DNA of 45,152 bases. Origin: DASPWW01 sp035637595. Its GTDB lineage: Bacteria > Actinomycetota > Thermoleophilia > Solirubrobacterales > 70-9. A model generated the notes under the pieces. The model saw only the letters and a program-made list of their open reading frames with translations. It did no database searches and was not told where the DNA came from. The stretch covers positions 1-45,152 of the forward strand of contig DASPWW010000157.1 of the NCBI GenBank assembly GCA_035637595.1, in the 5' to 3' direction. A program made the translations under genes and the position numbers. Shown here one piece after another: positions 30,531 through 39,129 of this stretch. Position 1 is the stretch's first letter, and each line of letters begins with the position of its first letter.

Positions 30531-31079
30531 CTATACCGGCCTCGCGTGGACGCCGGACGGGCTGGGGCGCGGCTCGAGCGGCTTGCGGTGAACGCCCGAC
30601 GCCTGCTCCACAACGGGGCCCGGGCCCGCCTGCGCGTCGACGGCCGATGCCACCACCGGCACCGCGGCCTGGGCGGGCGGGATCGACCACTCGATGCGGC
30701 GAAACTCCAGCGAGGATTCGAGGTAGGTGAGCGAGAAGATCGGCAGCAGCACGATCTTCGTCCCGACCGCCAGCAGCCAGGCGCCCCAGTAGAAGGCGAT
30801 CGCGCCCGCGATCGGGACGCCGAGCTCCAGCACGTTGGCGAGGACCAGCAGCAAGCCCAGCTCTGCAAGCGCGAGGACGCCCGTCATCCACGGCGGCTGG
30901 TAGCGCAACAGCCACGAGTAGACGCACGCATCGAGCGCTACGCCCTGGAGCAGGAAAACACCGATCAGCACGATCCAACCCGCGTTGCCGGTGATCAGCG
31001 ACACGATCGTCCCGAGCACCGCCGGCAGCACGATCGTCGCGACCCGGGTGTGGATTCGGCCTATCGGGGTCGGGCACAT
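30531..31079 (-). CDS. Unknown polytopic membrane protein
   Basis: 182 residues with about four TM segments (~10-32, 34-50, ~65-85, ~88-112), followed by a Pro/Val/Gln-rich cytoplasmic tail. No family was recognised. Its ATG directly follows the stop of the upstream flavin-type oxidoreductase (TAG after ATG in reverse order, zero spacing), so the two are made together. The same unit runs 9 nt upstream of the second FHA gene, so all three may be one operon. Confidence 0.7.
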   Translation of the reverse strand: MCPTPIGRIHTRVATIVLPAVLGTIVSLITGNAGWIVLIGVFLLQGVALDACVYSWLLRYQPPWMTGVLALAELGLLLVLANVLELGVPIAGAIAFYWGAWLLAVGTKIVLLPIFSLTYLESSLEFRRIEWSIPPAQAAVPVVASAVDAQAGPGPVVEQASGVHRKPLEPRPSPSGVHARPV

Positions 31080-32438
31080 CTAGGCCAGCTGCTCCGACTT
31101 GCGGATCTGGCGCAACGCCCTGACCGTCGCCCCGGCGAGCCTGAGCTGCATCGCGAGCCGTGACGGAACGGATCGGTAGCGCAGTCTCTCGGCCCTGGCG
31201 GCGTCGCCGACGAAGCGTCGCGCGATGTACTTGAGCCCGGCGATGGTGTCGCCGTTCGGAACAACCGTGTTGGCGCTCAGTCCCATCATGCAGAGACGCG
31301 AGTCGTCGCGATCGAGCGGCGGGACGCCGCAGTTCGTCTTCAGCCGGATCCGCTCGCGCTCTACCGGCACGTCGTAGGTCTGAGCCAGACGGCGCAGCAG
31401 CGGCAGGGAGAAGGCCGACTTGACGAACCCGGTCCCGCACGTGATGCCCGTTACGTCGAGCGGCCCGAGCTCCTGATCGTTAAGCAGCTTGATCTTGATC
31501 GCGAGCCCGCTCGGCGACGGCTTGATCTCGCTCACGTTGCCGAATACCTCCTCGAACGCGCCCGCGGCGCGGGCCCTGCTGATCTTCTGCGCCCAGCCGC
31601 GCCGCGCGGGCGATGTCCCGCGTAGCGCCTTGCCCAGGAAGTCGACCCGCTGGTCGAAGTCGAGTCCCTGGAAGGCGTCGATCCCGCTGCCGTCGAACAG
31701 GCAGCGCGGCACGTTGAGGTCCTGCTCCTCGGGCGAAGGGTTTCGCTGCAATGCGATGCATTGCGCACCGGCGTCGACGACGTTCGCCCATTCGTTGACC
31801 GAGGCGATCCCGGAGCCCACGATCACATAGCGCCCGCCCTGGTAGTACCGCTTCGGCTCGTAGGCCTGGACGATGCGGTCGGTGGTGGCGGGATCCTCGC
31901 GCGCCTTTCCGTAGATCCCCGGGAAGGCGAGCGGCCCGTGGCCGAGCGCCAGCATGACGTGCTTGGCCCGGCCGAGCAGCTGCGCCTCCTCGTCATATAG
32001 GGAGAAGTAAGGCGGCGGGCCCTCCTCGCGGACGACCCAGCCGACCTTCGTCCCTCCGAGCACTCGCCGCTCGTAGCCCAGCTTCGCCGTCACGATCGCC
32101 GCCTCGCTGAGCATCTCGGGGACTCCGGGATTGAACTTGCGCCCCACCGAGCGCAACAGAGGCGAAGGGTCGAGTCGCGAGAAGGCGTCGAGCTGGGCGA
32201 ACGTCGGCCAGTCGGCGGGCAGGAAATGCGACTCCGACTCGGAGCGCAGCACGGTCTGGCCGAGGTTCCAGGCGAACTGCTGGTAGGTCTGGACGGGGTT
32301 GAGGTTGGTGCCGAAGATCCCGACCTGCTCGGGCGCGAAACCAAGATAGACCGCCGTCGTGTAGACGAGCAGCGCCCCGAAGCCGTCGCCGACGACCGCG
32401 ATCGTGACATCGGCCGAGTCGCCGTTCGACGCGCTCAT
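31080..32438 (-). CDS. FAD/NAD(P)-binding oxidoreductase-like protein
   Basis: 452 residues. An N-terminal dinucleotide-binding strand-loop VVGDGFGALLVY replaces the canonical GxGxxG by GDGFGA; a second Rossmann motif VIVGSGIASVNEW is near residue 200. Late residues LCMMGLSANTVVPNGDTIAGLKY resemble the FAD-closing segment of flavin monooxygenases and pyridine-nucleotide oxidoreductases. The C-terminus is Arg-rich and amphipathic. The substrate is not recognisable. The ATG at 32438 (MSASNG) was chosen over an upstream frame extension. It is coupled to a membrane protein of unknown function. Confidence 0.72.
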   Translation of the reverse strand: MSASNGDSADVTIAVVGDGFGALLVYTTAVYLGFAPEQVGIFGTNLNPVQTYQQFAWNLGQTVLRSESESHFLPADWPTFAQLDAFSRLDPSPLLRSVGRKFNPGVPEMLSEAAIVTAKLGYERRVLGGTKVGWVVREEGPPPYFSLYDEEAQLLGRAKHVMLALGHGPLAFPGIYGKAREDPATTDRIVQAYEPKRYYQGGRYVIVGSGIASVNEWANVVDAGAQCIALQRNPSPEEQDLNVPRCLFDGSGIDAFQGLDFDQRVDFLGKALRGTSPARRGWAQKISRARAAGAFEEVFGNVSEIKPSPSGLAIKIKLLNDQELGPLDVTGITCGTGFVKSAFSLPLLRRLAQTYDVPVERERIRLKTNCGVPPLDRDDSRLCMMGLSANTVVPNGDTIAGLKYIARRFVGDAARAERLRYRSVPSRLAMQLRLAGATVRALRQIRKSEQLA

Positions 32439-32513
32439 CCCGCGCTGCGGTCGATCCTCACCGGCCTCTGGCCCCCACGGCCGCAAGCTAACACGCTCGG
32501 CCGCTCGCCGGCA

Positions 32514-35447
32514 CTACCTGCCTCCGGGACCCGCGACGCCGGCCGCCGACCACGTAAACCGTGTGAAGTCGTCGGCCGGGGCGAGCGCGCCGGGGCGCGT
32601 CCCTCGGCGCACGAACAGGGTCGGCGCCGGAGCCGACCTGGCGATTGCCGATCGCGTCGGGCCGAGCCCCTCGTCTCGCCACCTCTGCGACAGGCCGACG
32701 ACCAGCAGGCCCGCTTCCCCCGCGGCCTCGATCACACCGGCCCTGCCCTGCTCGGCGATCACGGGCTCGGCCGGGACGCCGGCGTAGGCCTGGATCAGCA
32801 GGCCCGCGTCGGCGAGCATGCGGCTGACGCGCTCGACCTCGCCCGGCTCGTCGGCCGCCCCGAGCAGCTTCAGCGGGGCCCCGGTAGCCGAGGCGATCCA
32901 GGCGCCCAGCTCGAGCGCCGCCCAGTCGTGGTCGACGCCGCCGAAAGGCGCCACGATGCTGCGCTCGGGGCCAGGGACGACCTCGGCGTCCTCCCTTGCC
33001 ACCAGCACGGCGACATCGCATGGCGCCTGCTCGAGCACGGCGCCGACCTCGCCGCGCGGCACGCCTTCTCCGAGCAGCGGCCGGCGGCCGTCGATCAGCA
33101 GCAGGTGGACGTCCTCGCGCTGGGCGATGCGGCTGAGGTCCGCTCCGGGGTCGGCGGAGATGAACGTCGCGGCGCGCGCGGCGATCCCCCCGCCGATCAG
33201 CTCGTCGCGGGCATCGCGAATCTCATCCGTGGCCTCGCGCAGCAGCTTGTTCTCCGTCTGCAGCCCGGGACGCACCGCCGCCGCAGCGCTGCGCGGTGGC
33301 CGGACGAGGCGCGCGAGGATCAGCTCGCGCGGCGGCTCCGAGCGCGCCAGCGGCTCGGCGAGCGCGACAAGCTGGGCGAGTCCCGCCTCGGTCTGGGGGG
33401 CGACGAGGATGGCCTGCTCGGGGACAGCGAGCCCGGGGAACTCGACCTGCGAGTCCGCGCGGGCCTCGTCGAGCTCCTCCTCGACCGGGGCGCCGAGCTC
33501 GTTGCGGGGATCGAGCAGGAGAAGCAGCGGCCCGGCCATGAAGGTCGTGATAAGCGCCATCAGCACGAGCGCCGCGAACAGGGCCTCTGAGATGACCCCC
33601 TTCTCGAGCGCCAGGTTGAGCACGATGAGCTCGGTGAGCCCGCGCGTGTTCATCAGCGTCCCGAGCACGCCCGACGCCCGCCAGCCCATCCCGACGACTC
33701 GGGAGGCGAGCATCGCGCCGGCGAACTTGCCGGTGATCGCGATCAGGAGGAGCAGCCCGGCGAGGCCCCAAAGCTCTGGCCGGTCGAGCAGGCCGACGTT
33801 CGTGCGCAGCCCCGTGAAGGCGAAGAACAGGGGCAGCAGCAGCGTGACCACGAAGTCCTCGATCCGTCCGGTGACGTCCTCGGTGAGCTCGGCGTGGCGA
33901 GGCATCACGAGGCCCATCACGAAGGCGCCGAAGATCAGCGCGATGCCGATCTCCTCGGTTGTGAATGCCGAAAGCAGGACGCCCGCGAAGATCGCCGCGA
34001 TCCACCCGCCCGGAACGCGGCCCGCCTCGTCGTAGGCCGTGGAGACCCGCCCGATCAGGGGCCGCACCACCCAGAACATCACGACGCAGAAAGCCGCGGC
34101 GAGGGCGATCGTCCTTACCACCTCGCTGCTCGATCCCGCCACCGCGATCACGGTCGCGAGCGCGATCAGGAACCACGCCGTGACGTCGTCGATCGCCGCC
34201 GAGGCCATCGCAAGCGCGCCGACGGGGCGCTTGAGCATCCTGCGCTCGACCAGGATCCGCGCCAGGACGGGAAACGCGGTGATCGACATCGCGACTCCCA
34301 TGAACACCGCGAAGGCCGCGAACTTGGTGTCGGGCCCGAGCAGCTCGTAGATCGGCACCGCCACCGCGATCCCGAGCGCCATCGGGACCGCAACGCTCGC
34401 GTTCGATATCGCGACAGCCTGGCTCATCCGGCCGCGGAGCTGGGACGGGTCGAGCTCGAGCCCGACGAGGAACATGTAGAAGATCAGCCCGAGGTTGGCG
34501 ACGACCCCGAGGATGGGGATGATGTCCTTGGGGAAGACGAGCGCCTGCAGATCGGGCGCCAGCGCCCCGAACACGGTCGGGCCGAGGACGACCCCGGCCA
34601 CCACCTCCCCCATCACCCGCGGCTGGGCGACCCGCACGGCGAGCGCGCCGAACAGCCGCGCGACGATCATCACCACCGCGACGGCGACGAAGAACGCCGC
34701 CAGCGTGTCGCCGAAGTCGCGCTGCTTCGTCGCCGTCAGCCGCTCGGGCGCCGGACCCGCGTTCCCGCCGGCGGGCTTTGCGGCGGGCTCGAGAGTGAGC
34801 TGGAGGGTGCGATCGGCCGCCTCCCCGCTCACGTCGACCTCGCCTCCGTCGAGGCATTCGGCAGTCCCCTCCAGCGCCCCGTCGGCGTAGGTGAGTTCAC
34901 CCAGCGACGAGCCACCCGCGACCAGATCGAGGCTGTCCACCGCGGTCTCGTCGAGCTGGATCTGGCCCCCCGCGCACTCGGATCGCGGCGCCAGCAGGTA
35001 CTTACCGTCGACCTCGTCGGGCACGAGGGGGCGCTGCGATCCCGGCGGCGGCGGGTCGCGCGCCAGCACCGCGTCGATTTGGCGCCCGTCGACGGATCCC
35101 GAGATCTCGTCGTCGGCGACTCGCGTGTCGAGCTGCGCGCTCGACCCGTCGACGCACGAGACATCGCCGGTCAGCGCGTCGTCCTGGAAGCGCAGCGATC
35201 CGCCGAGCGTCTGGTCGGGGTTATCGAGGTTGACGAACTGGCCCGACTGCTTGACGTCGAACTCGCTTCCCAGGCACGGGTCCTGCTCGGCCAGGTCGTA
35301 GCCGCCCGCGATCTCCGGCTGGGTGCCCTCGTCGGAGCCCGCCGAGATGCTGACCGCTACCACGGCCGCGACGGCGGCGAAGAGCAGCGGGTAGAAGAGG
35401 AGGAGGCGCCGTCCGGTGGCGCTCCGGTCCGGACCCTCCTCAGCCAT
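32514..35447 (-). CDS. CPA2-type cation/proton antiporter with duplicated extracytoplasmic domain and USP-like tail
   Basis: 977 residues, far longer than Kef-type antiporters. TM1 (~15-35) leads to a ~200-residue external region with two copies of a ~80-residue unit: GGYDLAEQDPCLGSEF ... SCVDG and GKYLLAPRSECAGGQI ... ECLDG, each with two Cys. Residues ~255-640 are the CPA2 membrane domain (QPRVMGEVVAGVVLGPTVFG, FLVGLELDPSQLRG, MSITAFPVLARIL with the usual conserved positions, MNTRGLTELIVLNLAL). The rest (~670-977) holds two universal-stress-protein-like halves, the second ending GPTRSAIARSAPAPTLFVRRG. It likely exchanges K+ or Na+ for H+; the external domain's role is unknown. Confidence 0.9.
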   Translation of the reverse strand: MAEEGPDRSATGRRLLLFYPLLFAAVAAVVAVSISAGSDEGTQPEIAGGYDLAEQDPCLGSEFDVKQSGQFVNLDNPDQTLGGSLRFQDDALTGDVSCVDGSSAQLDTRVADDEISGSVDGRQIDAVLARDPPPPGSQRPLVPDEVDGKYLLAPRSECAGGQIQLDETAVDSLDLVAGGSSLGELTYADGALEGTAECLDGGEVDVSGEAADRTLQLTLEPAAKPAGGNAGPAPERLTATKQRDFGDTLAAFFVAVAVVMIVARLFGALAVRVAQPRVMGEVVAGVVLGPTVFGALAPDLQALVFPKDIIPILGVVANLGLIFYMFLVGLELDPSQLRGRMSQAVAISNASVAVPMALGIAVAVPIYELLGPDTKFAAFAVFMGVAMSITAFPVLARILVERRMLKRPVGALAMASAAIDDVTAWFLIALATVIAVAGSSSEVVRTIALAAAFCVVMFWVVRPLIGRVSTAYDEAGRVPGGWIAAIFAGVLLSAFTTEEIGIALIFGAFVMGLVMPRHAELTEDVTGRIEDFVVTLLLPLFFAFTGLRTNVGLLDRPELWGLAGLLLLIAITGKFAGAMLASRVVGMGWRASGVLGTLMNTRGLTELIVLNLALEKGVISEALFAALVLMALITTFMAGPLLLLLDPRNELGAPVEEELDEARADSQVEFPGLAVPEQAILVAPQTEAGLAQLVALAEPLARSEPPRELILARLVRPPRSAAAAVRPGLQTENKLLREATDEIRDARDELIGGGIAARAATFISADPGADLSRIAQREDVHLLLIDGRRPLLGEGVPRGEVGAVLEQAPCDVAVLVAREDAEVVPGPERSIVAPFGGVDHDWAALELGAWIASATGAPLKLLGAADEPGEVERVSRMLADAGLLIQAYAGVPAEPVIAEQGRAGVIEAAGEAGLLVVGLSQRWRDEGLGPTRSAIARSAPAPTLFVRRGTRPGALAPADDFTRFTWSAAGVAGPGGR

Positions 35448-35475
35448 CGCGCCGCAGCGTATCGGGGAAAAAGCG

Positions 35476-35505
35476 TTGCGACCGCGGCTCGGTCGCGAAT
35501 AGGAT
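35476..35505 (+). promoter_or_regulatory. Promoter for a leaderless CPA2 antiporter transcript
   Basis: TTGCGA (35476-35481), 18 nt, TAGGAT (35500-35505), then 6 nt to the GTG at 35512. This fits a housekeeping-type promoter with +1 at the start codon. It lies in the 64-nt gap between two divergent antiporter genes. Confidence 0.45.
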
Positions 35506-35511
35506 CGCGCC

Positions 35512-37311
35512 GTGCCGCCGGCCTCACCGCCGCCCGAGGCGCTCGCGCCGACCGAGGTGATCGCCTACGTGCTCGCGGACCTGGCGATCATCCTGCTTGC
35601 CGCTCGGATCGTCGGCGGGATCTTCGTCCGCATCCGCCAGCCGCGGGTCGTCGGCGAGATCATCGCGGGGATCCTGATCGGGCCCACGGTGATCGGCGGG
35701 CAGCTCGCCAGCGGCGCCATAACGGCAACCGACAAGCCGGCGGTGGACGGCACCGGACTGGTCAACGACCTGTTTCCCCTCCAGGCCTTCTCGTTTCTGA
35801 GCCTGATCGGCACGCTCACGCTGGTCTTCTTCATGTTCCTGGTCGGACTCGAGGTACAGCAGCGCTTCCTCAAGGGGCGCGAGAGGCAGATCCTGATCGT
35901 GGCGCTCGCCGTGATCGCCGCGCCGGTTGCGCTTGGCTTCCTGATCGGCTCGATCCTCGATGGCGCCGATTGGAAGGTGGCGGTGACCCCCGACGGCAAG
36001 TCCGTCTCGGCCTCGACACACGCGCTTTTTCTAGGCGCCGCGCTCGCCGTCACCGCGTTTCCGGTGATGGCCCGAATACTTCAGGAAAAGCGGATGCTCT
36101 CGACGCCGATGGGCGCGATCGGGGTCGGCGCGGCCGCCGTGGTAACGCCACTGATGTTCATCGTCGTCGCCGCAGCGCTCGCCTCCGCGAAGGGAGAGGG
36201 GGTCCCCAACACGGTCGGGGTGAAGATCCTCCTGGCGGTCGGGCTCACCGCCCTCCTCTTCTTCGTCGTACGCCCACTCCTGCGGCTGATACTGGAGCGC
36301 AGATTCGACCCCGCCAAGCCCCTCGACGACGAGTTGTTCGCCCTGCTTCTGTTCGGCGCACTGGCCACCGGCCTCGCCGCCGACAGAATCGGCATCAACG
36401 CGCTCAACGGCGGCTTCCTCTTCGGCGCGTGCGTGCCCCAGTTCGAGGGGCTCGGCCGGGCCGTGATCGATCGTCTGCAGCAGTTCGTCGTCGTGTTCAT
36501 GATCCCGATCTTCCTCGCCGTGTCGGGGCTCCAGACGGACCTCCGCGTGCTGGAGGTCGATTTGATCGGCGGCATCCTGCTCTTCCTGGTCGCGATGATC
36601 GTCGCCAAGCTCGCGGTGGGAGCCCTCGCCGGGCGGGCCGTGGGACTGAACTGGCGCGAGGCGAACACGATCGGCACGCTCATGAATTGCCGCGGCCTGA
36701 TGATCCTGGTCGTCGCCGTGATCGGAAAGCAGGCCGGGGTGATCACCGACCCGATGCAGGTCACCTTCGTCATCGGGGCGATCGTCACCACGATGATGAC
36801 TGGGCCGCTCGTGGACGCCTTGGTGCCCCCGGTCGACGTCGAGCAGGAGCGCGACAAGTCGGTGAGCGGATCGCTCGCCGGGATCCCGGCGATGACCGGA
36901 GGGCCGCGCGTGCTGATTGCCCCTGGGCAGGTAGACGCGGCACCGGCCGCCCTCGAGATGGCCAGGGAGTACCTGAGCCGGGAGGGTCCGGCCCCGCAGT
37001 TTCTGGTGGCGGACCTTCCCGGGCTCGCCGCCGACGGCGACTACGTCGGGGCCGGGCCCGAAGAGGAGGAGACCGCAGTGAGGCGCACCCTGGCCTGGAT
37101 CCGTCCCCTGGCCGAGGGCCTCAGGGCAGCCGGGGCAGACGCCGAGACGGCCTCCTTCCAGAGCCCGGATCCCGCCGCGGACCTGGCCAAGCTCGCTGCC
37201 GAGTGGGCGGCGACCGACGCCATCGTCGGACCCGCTGAGGCGGCTGCGCAACTCGAAGCCGGCGGCGTCAAGGTGCACCGGGCCGGCGCCGCGACGCCCG
37301 CCCTGGCCTAG
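35512..37311 (+). CDS. CPA2-type cation/proton antiporter
   Basis: 599 residues, GTG start. Membrane domain ~15-445 with about 12 TM segments: QPRVVGEIIAGILIGPTVIGG, FFMFLVGLEVQQRFLKG, AVTAFPVMARILQEKRML, GIIALNGG-type INALNGGFLFGACVP and MNCRGLMILVVAVIGK. The C-terminal ~150 residues are cytoplasmic and resemble one universal-stress-type domain (RVLIAPGQVDAAPAALEMAREYL). It should exchange monovalent cations for protons. It is divergent from the 977-residue antiporter and shares the core but lacks its external domain. Its stop overlaps the aspS end by 4 nt. Confidence 0.92.
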   Translation: MPPASPPPEALAPTEVIAYVLADLAIILLAARIVGGIFVRIRQPRVVGEIIAGILIGPTVIGGQLASGAITATDKPAVDGTGLVNDLFPLQAFSFLSLIGTLTLVFFMFLVGLEVQQRFLKGRERQILIVALAVIAAPVALGFLIGSILDGADWKVAVTPDGKSVSASTHALFLGAALAVTAFPVMARILQEKRMLSTPMGAIGVGAAAVVTPLMFIVVAAALASAKGEGVPNTVGVKILLAVGLTALLFFVVRPLLRLILERRFDPAKPLDDELFALLLFGALATGLAADRIGINALNGGFLFGACVPQFEGLGRAVIDRLQQFVVVFMIPIFLAVSGLQTDLRVLEVDLIGGILLFLVAMIVAKLAVGALAGRAVGLNWREANTIGTLMNCRGLMILVVAVIGKQAGVITDPMQVTFVIGAIVTTMMTGPLVDALVPPVDVEQERDKSVSGSLAGIPAMTGGPRVLIAPGQVDAAPAALEMAREYLSREGPAPQFLVADLPGLAADGDYVGAGPEEEETAVRRTLAWIRPLAEGLRAAGADAETASFQSPDPAADLAKLAAEWAATDAIVGPAEAAAQLEAGGVKVHRAGAATPALA

Positions 37312-39116
37312 CTCGGGGCTCTGCGCTGCGCCGGGCGCAAGGCGAGCCCCAGCTCGCGAAGCTGCGCCTCGTCGACCCGCGCGGGGGCGCCGGTCAGGGG
37401 GTCCGCACCCGAGGCGGTCTTCGGGAACGCGATGACCTCACGGATCGAGTCGGCGCCGCGCAGCCGCTGGACGAAGCGGTCCAGCCCGTAGGCGATCCCG
37501 CCGTGCGGCGGGGCGCCGTAGCGCAGCGCCTCGAGCAGGAAGCCGAAGCGCTCGTTGGCCTCGTCGGGGCGGATCCCGATCGCCTCGAGCACGCCGAGCT
37601 GGAGGTCGGGGTCCGAGATCCGGATCGACCCGCCGCCGAGCTCCTGACCGTTCCAGACAACGTCGTAGGCGAGCGCCCGGGCGCTCCCGGGCGAGTCGGG
37701 GTCGAGCTCACCGGCCGGCTGGGTGAACGGATGATGCAGCGGGTCCCAGCGCGACGCCTCGGGATCCCACTCGAACAGAGGCCAGTCGACGATCCAGACG
37801 AGCTGCTCGCTGTCGGTGGGGACGAGGTCGAAGCGCTGCGCCAGCTCGATTCGCAGCTGGGCGAGCACCGCGTTGGCGGTCTTCGGCTGGTCGGCGACGA
37901 TCAGCAGCAGGTCGCCCTCCTCGGCGCCGAGGCGCGAGTTGAGCTCTGCGAGCTCGCCCGCCGAGAGGAACTTGGCGACCGGGGAGCGCCACCCCGCGCC
38001 CTCGCGAAACGCCCATACCAGGCCCCCGGCGCCGAGCTCCTGGGCGCGGCCGATCAGGGCGTCCAGCTCCGAGCGAGGCAGCTCGCGGCGCCCGGCGTTC
38101 AGGCCCTTGACGATCCCGCCGGCGTCGATCGTGCCCCGAAAGACCTTGAACTCGGTGTCCCGCAGGGCGTCGGTCAGCTCGACCAGCTCGAGCCCGAAGC
38201 GCACGTCCGGCCGGTCGGTCCCGTAGCGCGCGATCGCCTCGTCGTACGGAAGGCGCGGCAGCGGCAGCTCGAGCGTGGCGCGGCCGGTGCGCTCGAACAC
38301 GTGGGCGAGCAGCCGCTCGTTGAGGTCGAGGACGTCGTCCACCGTGACGAACGACATCTCGAGGTCGAGCTGCGTGAAGTCGGGCTGGCGGTCGGCCCGC
38401 TGCTCCTCGTCGCGAAAGCAGCGCGCGATCTGGTAGTAGCGCTCCAGTCCGGCGACCATGAGGATCTGCTTGAAGAGCTGCGGCGACTGCGGCAGCGCGT
38501 AGAACGATCCCGGGTCGCGGCGCGACGGGACGAGGAAGTCGCGCGCGCCCTCGGGAGTCGACCGCGACAGCATCGGGGTCTCGATTTCGAGGAAGCCCTC
38601 TGAGTCGAGGAACTCGCGCATCGCGGCGTTGACGCGCGCGCGCAGCTCGATCGACTCGCGCATGCGGTCGCGGCGCAGGTCGAGGTAGCGGTGGCGAAGC
38701 CGCATCTCCTCTCCCACCTCGCCGGAGAAGCTCTCGATCTCGAACGGAGGCGTGTCGGCGTCCGAGATCTGCTCGGCGTTTGCGACGCGCAACTCGAACT
38801 CGCCCGTCGCGATCTCGGGGTTGATCATCTCGGGGTCGCGGCGCACGACCTCGCCGGAGGCGGTGACCACGTCCTCGGGGCGCAGCCCGTGGCCCAGCTC
38901 GTGGGCGGCTCCGGCCTCGTCGGGATGGAAGACGAGCTGTACGAGCCCGGTGCGGTCGCGCAGGTCGACGAAGATCAGGCCGCCGTGGTCGCGGCGGCGG
39001 TGGACCCAACCGGCGACGCGCGCGGTCTTCGAGACGCGGTCCTCGAGCACCTGGCCGCACCACGTGTCGCGGTACTCGTTGGGCCGCAGGGGCGGAAAGC
39101 CGTCGCCGGTCGTCAT
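37308..39116 (-). CDS. aspS: Aspartyl-tRNA synthetase
   Basis: 602 residues, bacterial type with the GAD insertion. N-terminal OB-fold (VAGWVHRRRDHGGLIFVDLRDRTGLVQLVF), class II motif 2 (ARCFRDEEQRADRQPDFTQLD), motif 1 region, and GLDRFVQRLRGADSIREVIAFPKTASGADPLTGAP at motif 3. It charges tRNA-Asp. It is 14 nt after the hisS stop codon, the usual hisS-aspS arrangement, and converges with the antiporter gene. Confidence 0.97.
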   Translation of the reverse strand: MTTGDGFPPLRPNEYRDTWCGQVLEDRVSKTARVAGWVHRRRDHGGLIFVDLRDRTGLVQLVFHPDEAGAAHELGHGLRPEDVVTASGEVVRRDPEMINPEIATGEFELRVANAEQISDADTPPFEIESFSGEVGEEMRLRHRYLDLRRDRMRESIELRARVNAAMREFLDSEGFLEIETPMLSRSTPEGARDFLVPSRRDPGSFYALPQSPQLFKQILMVAGLERYYQIARCFRDEEQRADRQPDFTQLDLEMSFVTVDDVLDLNERLLAHVFERTGRATLELPLPRLPYDEAIARYGTDRPDVRFGLELVELTDALRDTEFKVFRGTIDAGGIVKGLNAGRRELPRSELDALIGRAQELGAGGLVWAFREGAGWRSPVAKFLSAGELAELNSRLGAEEGDLLLIVADQPKTANAVLAQLRIELAQRFDLVPTDSEQLVWIVDWPLFEWDPEASRWDPLHHPFTQPAGELDPDSPGSARALAYDVVWNGQELGGGSIRISDPDLQLGVLEAIGIRPDEANERFGFLLEALRYGAPPHGGIAYGLDRFVQRLRGADSIREVIAFPKTASGADPLTGAPARVDEAQLRELGLALRPAQRRAPS

Positions 39117-39129
39117 GACGCGGCCGAGG

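Noticed and set aside
33894..37238. Very long open frame (>1,000 codons) antisense/out of frame across both antiporter genes
   Set aside because: Its translation is His/Arg/Asp-rich with no membrane or domain pattern; the two antiporter genes on the correct frames explain the DNA. Such frames are a by-product of high GC content.
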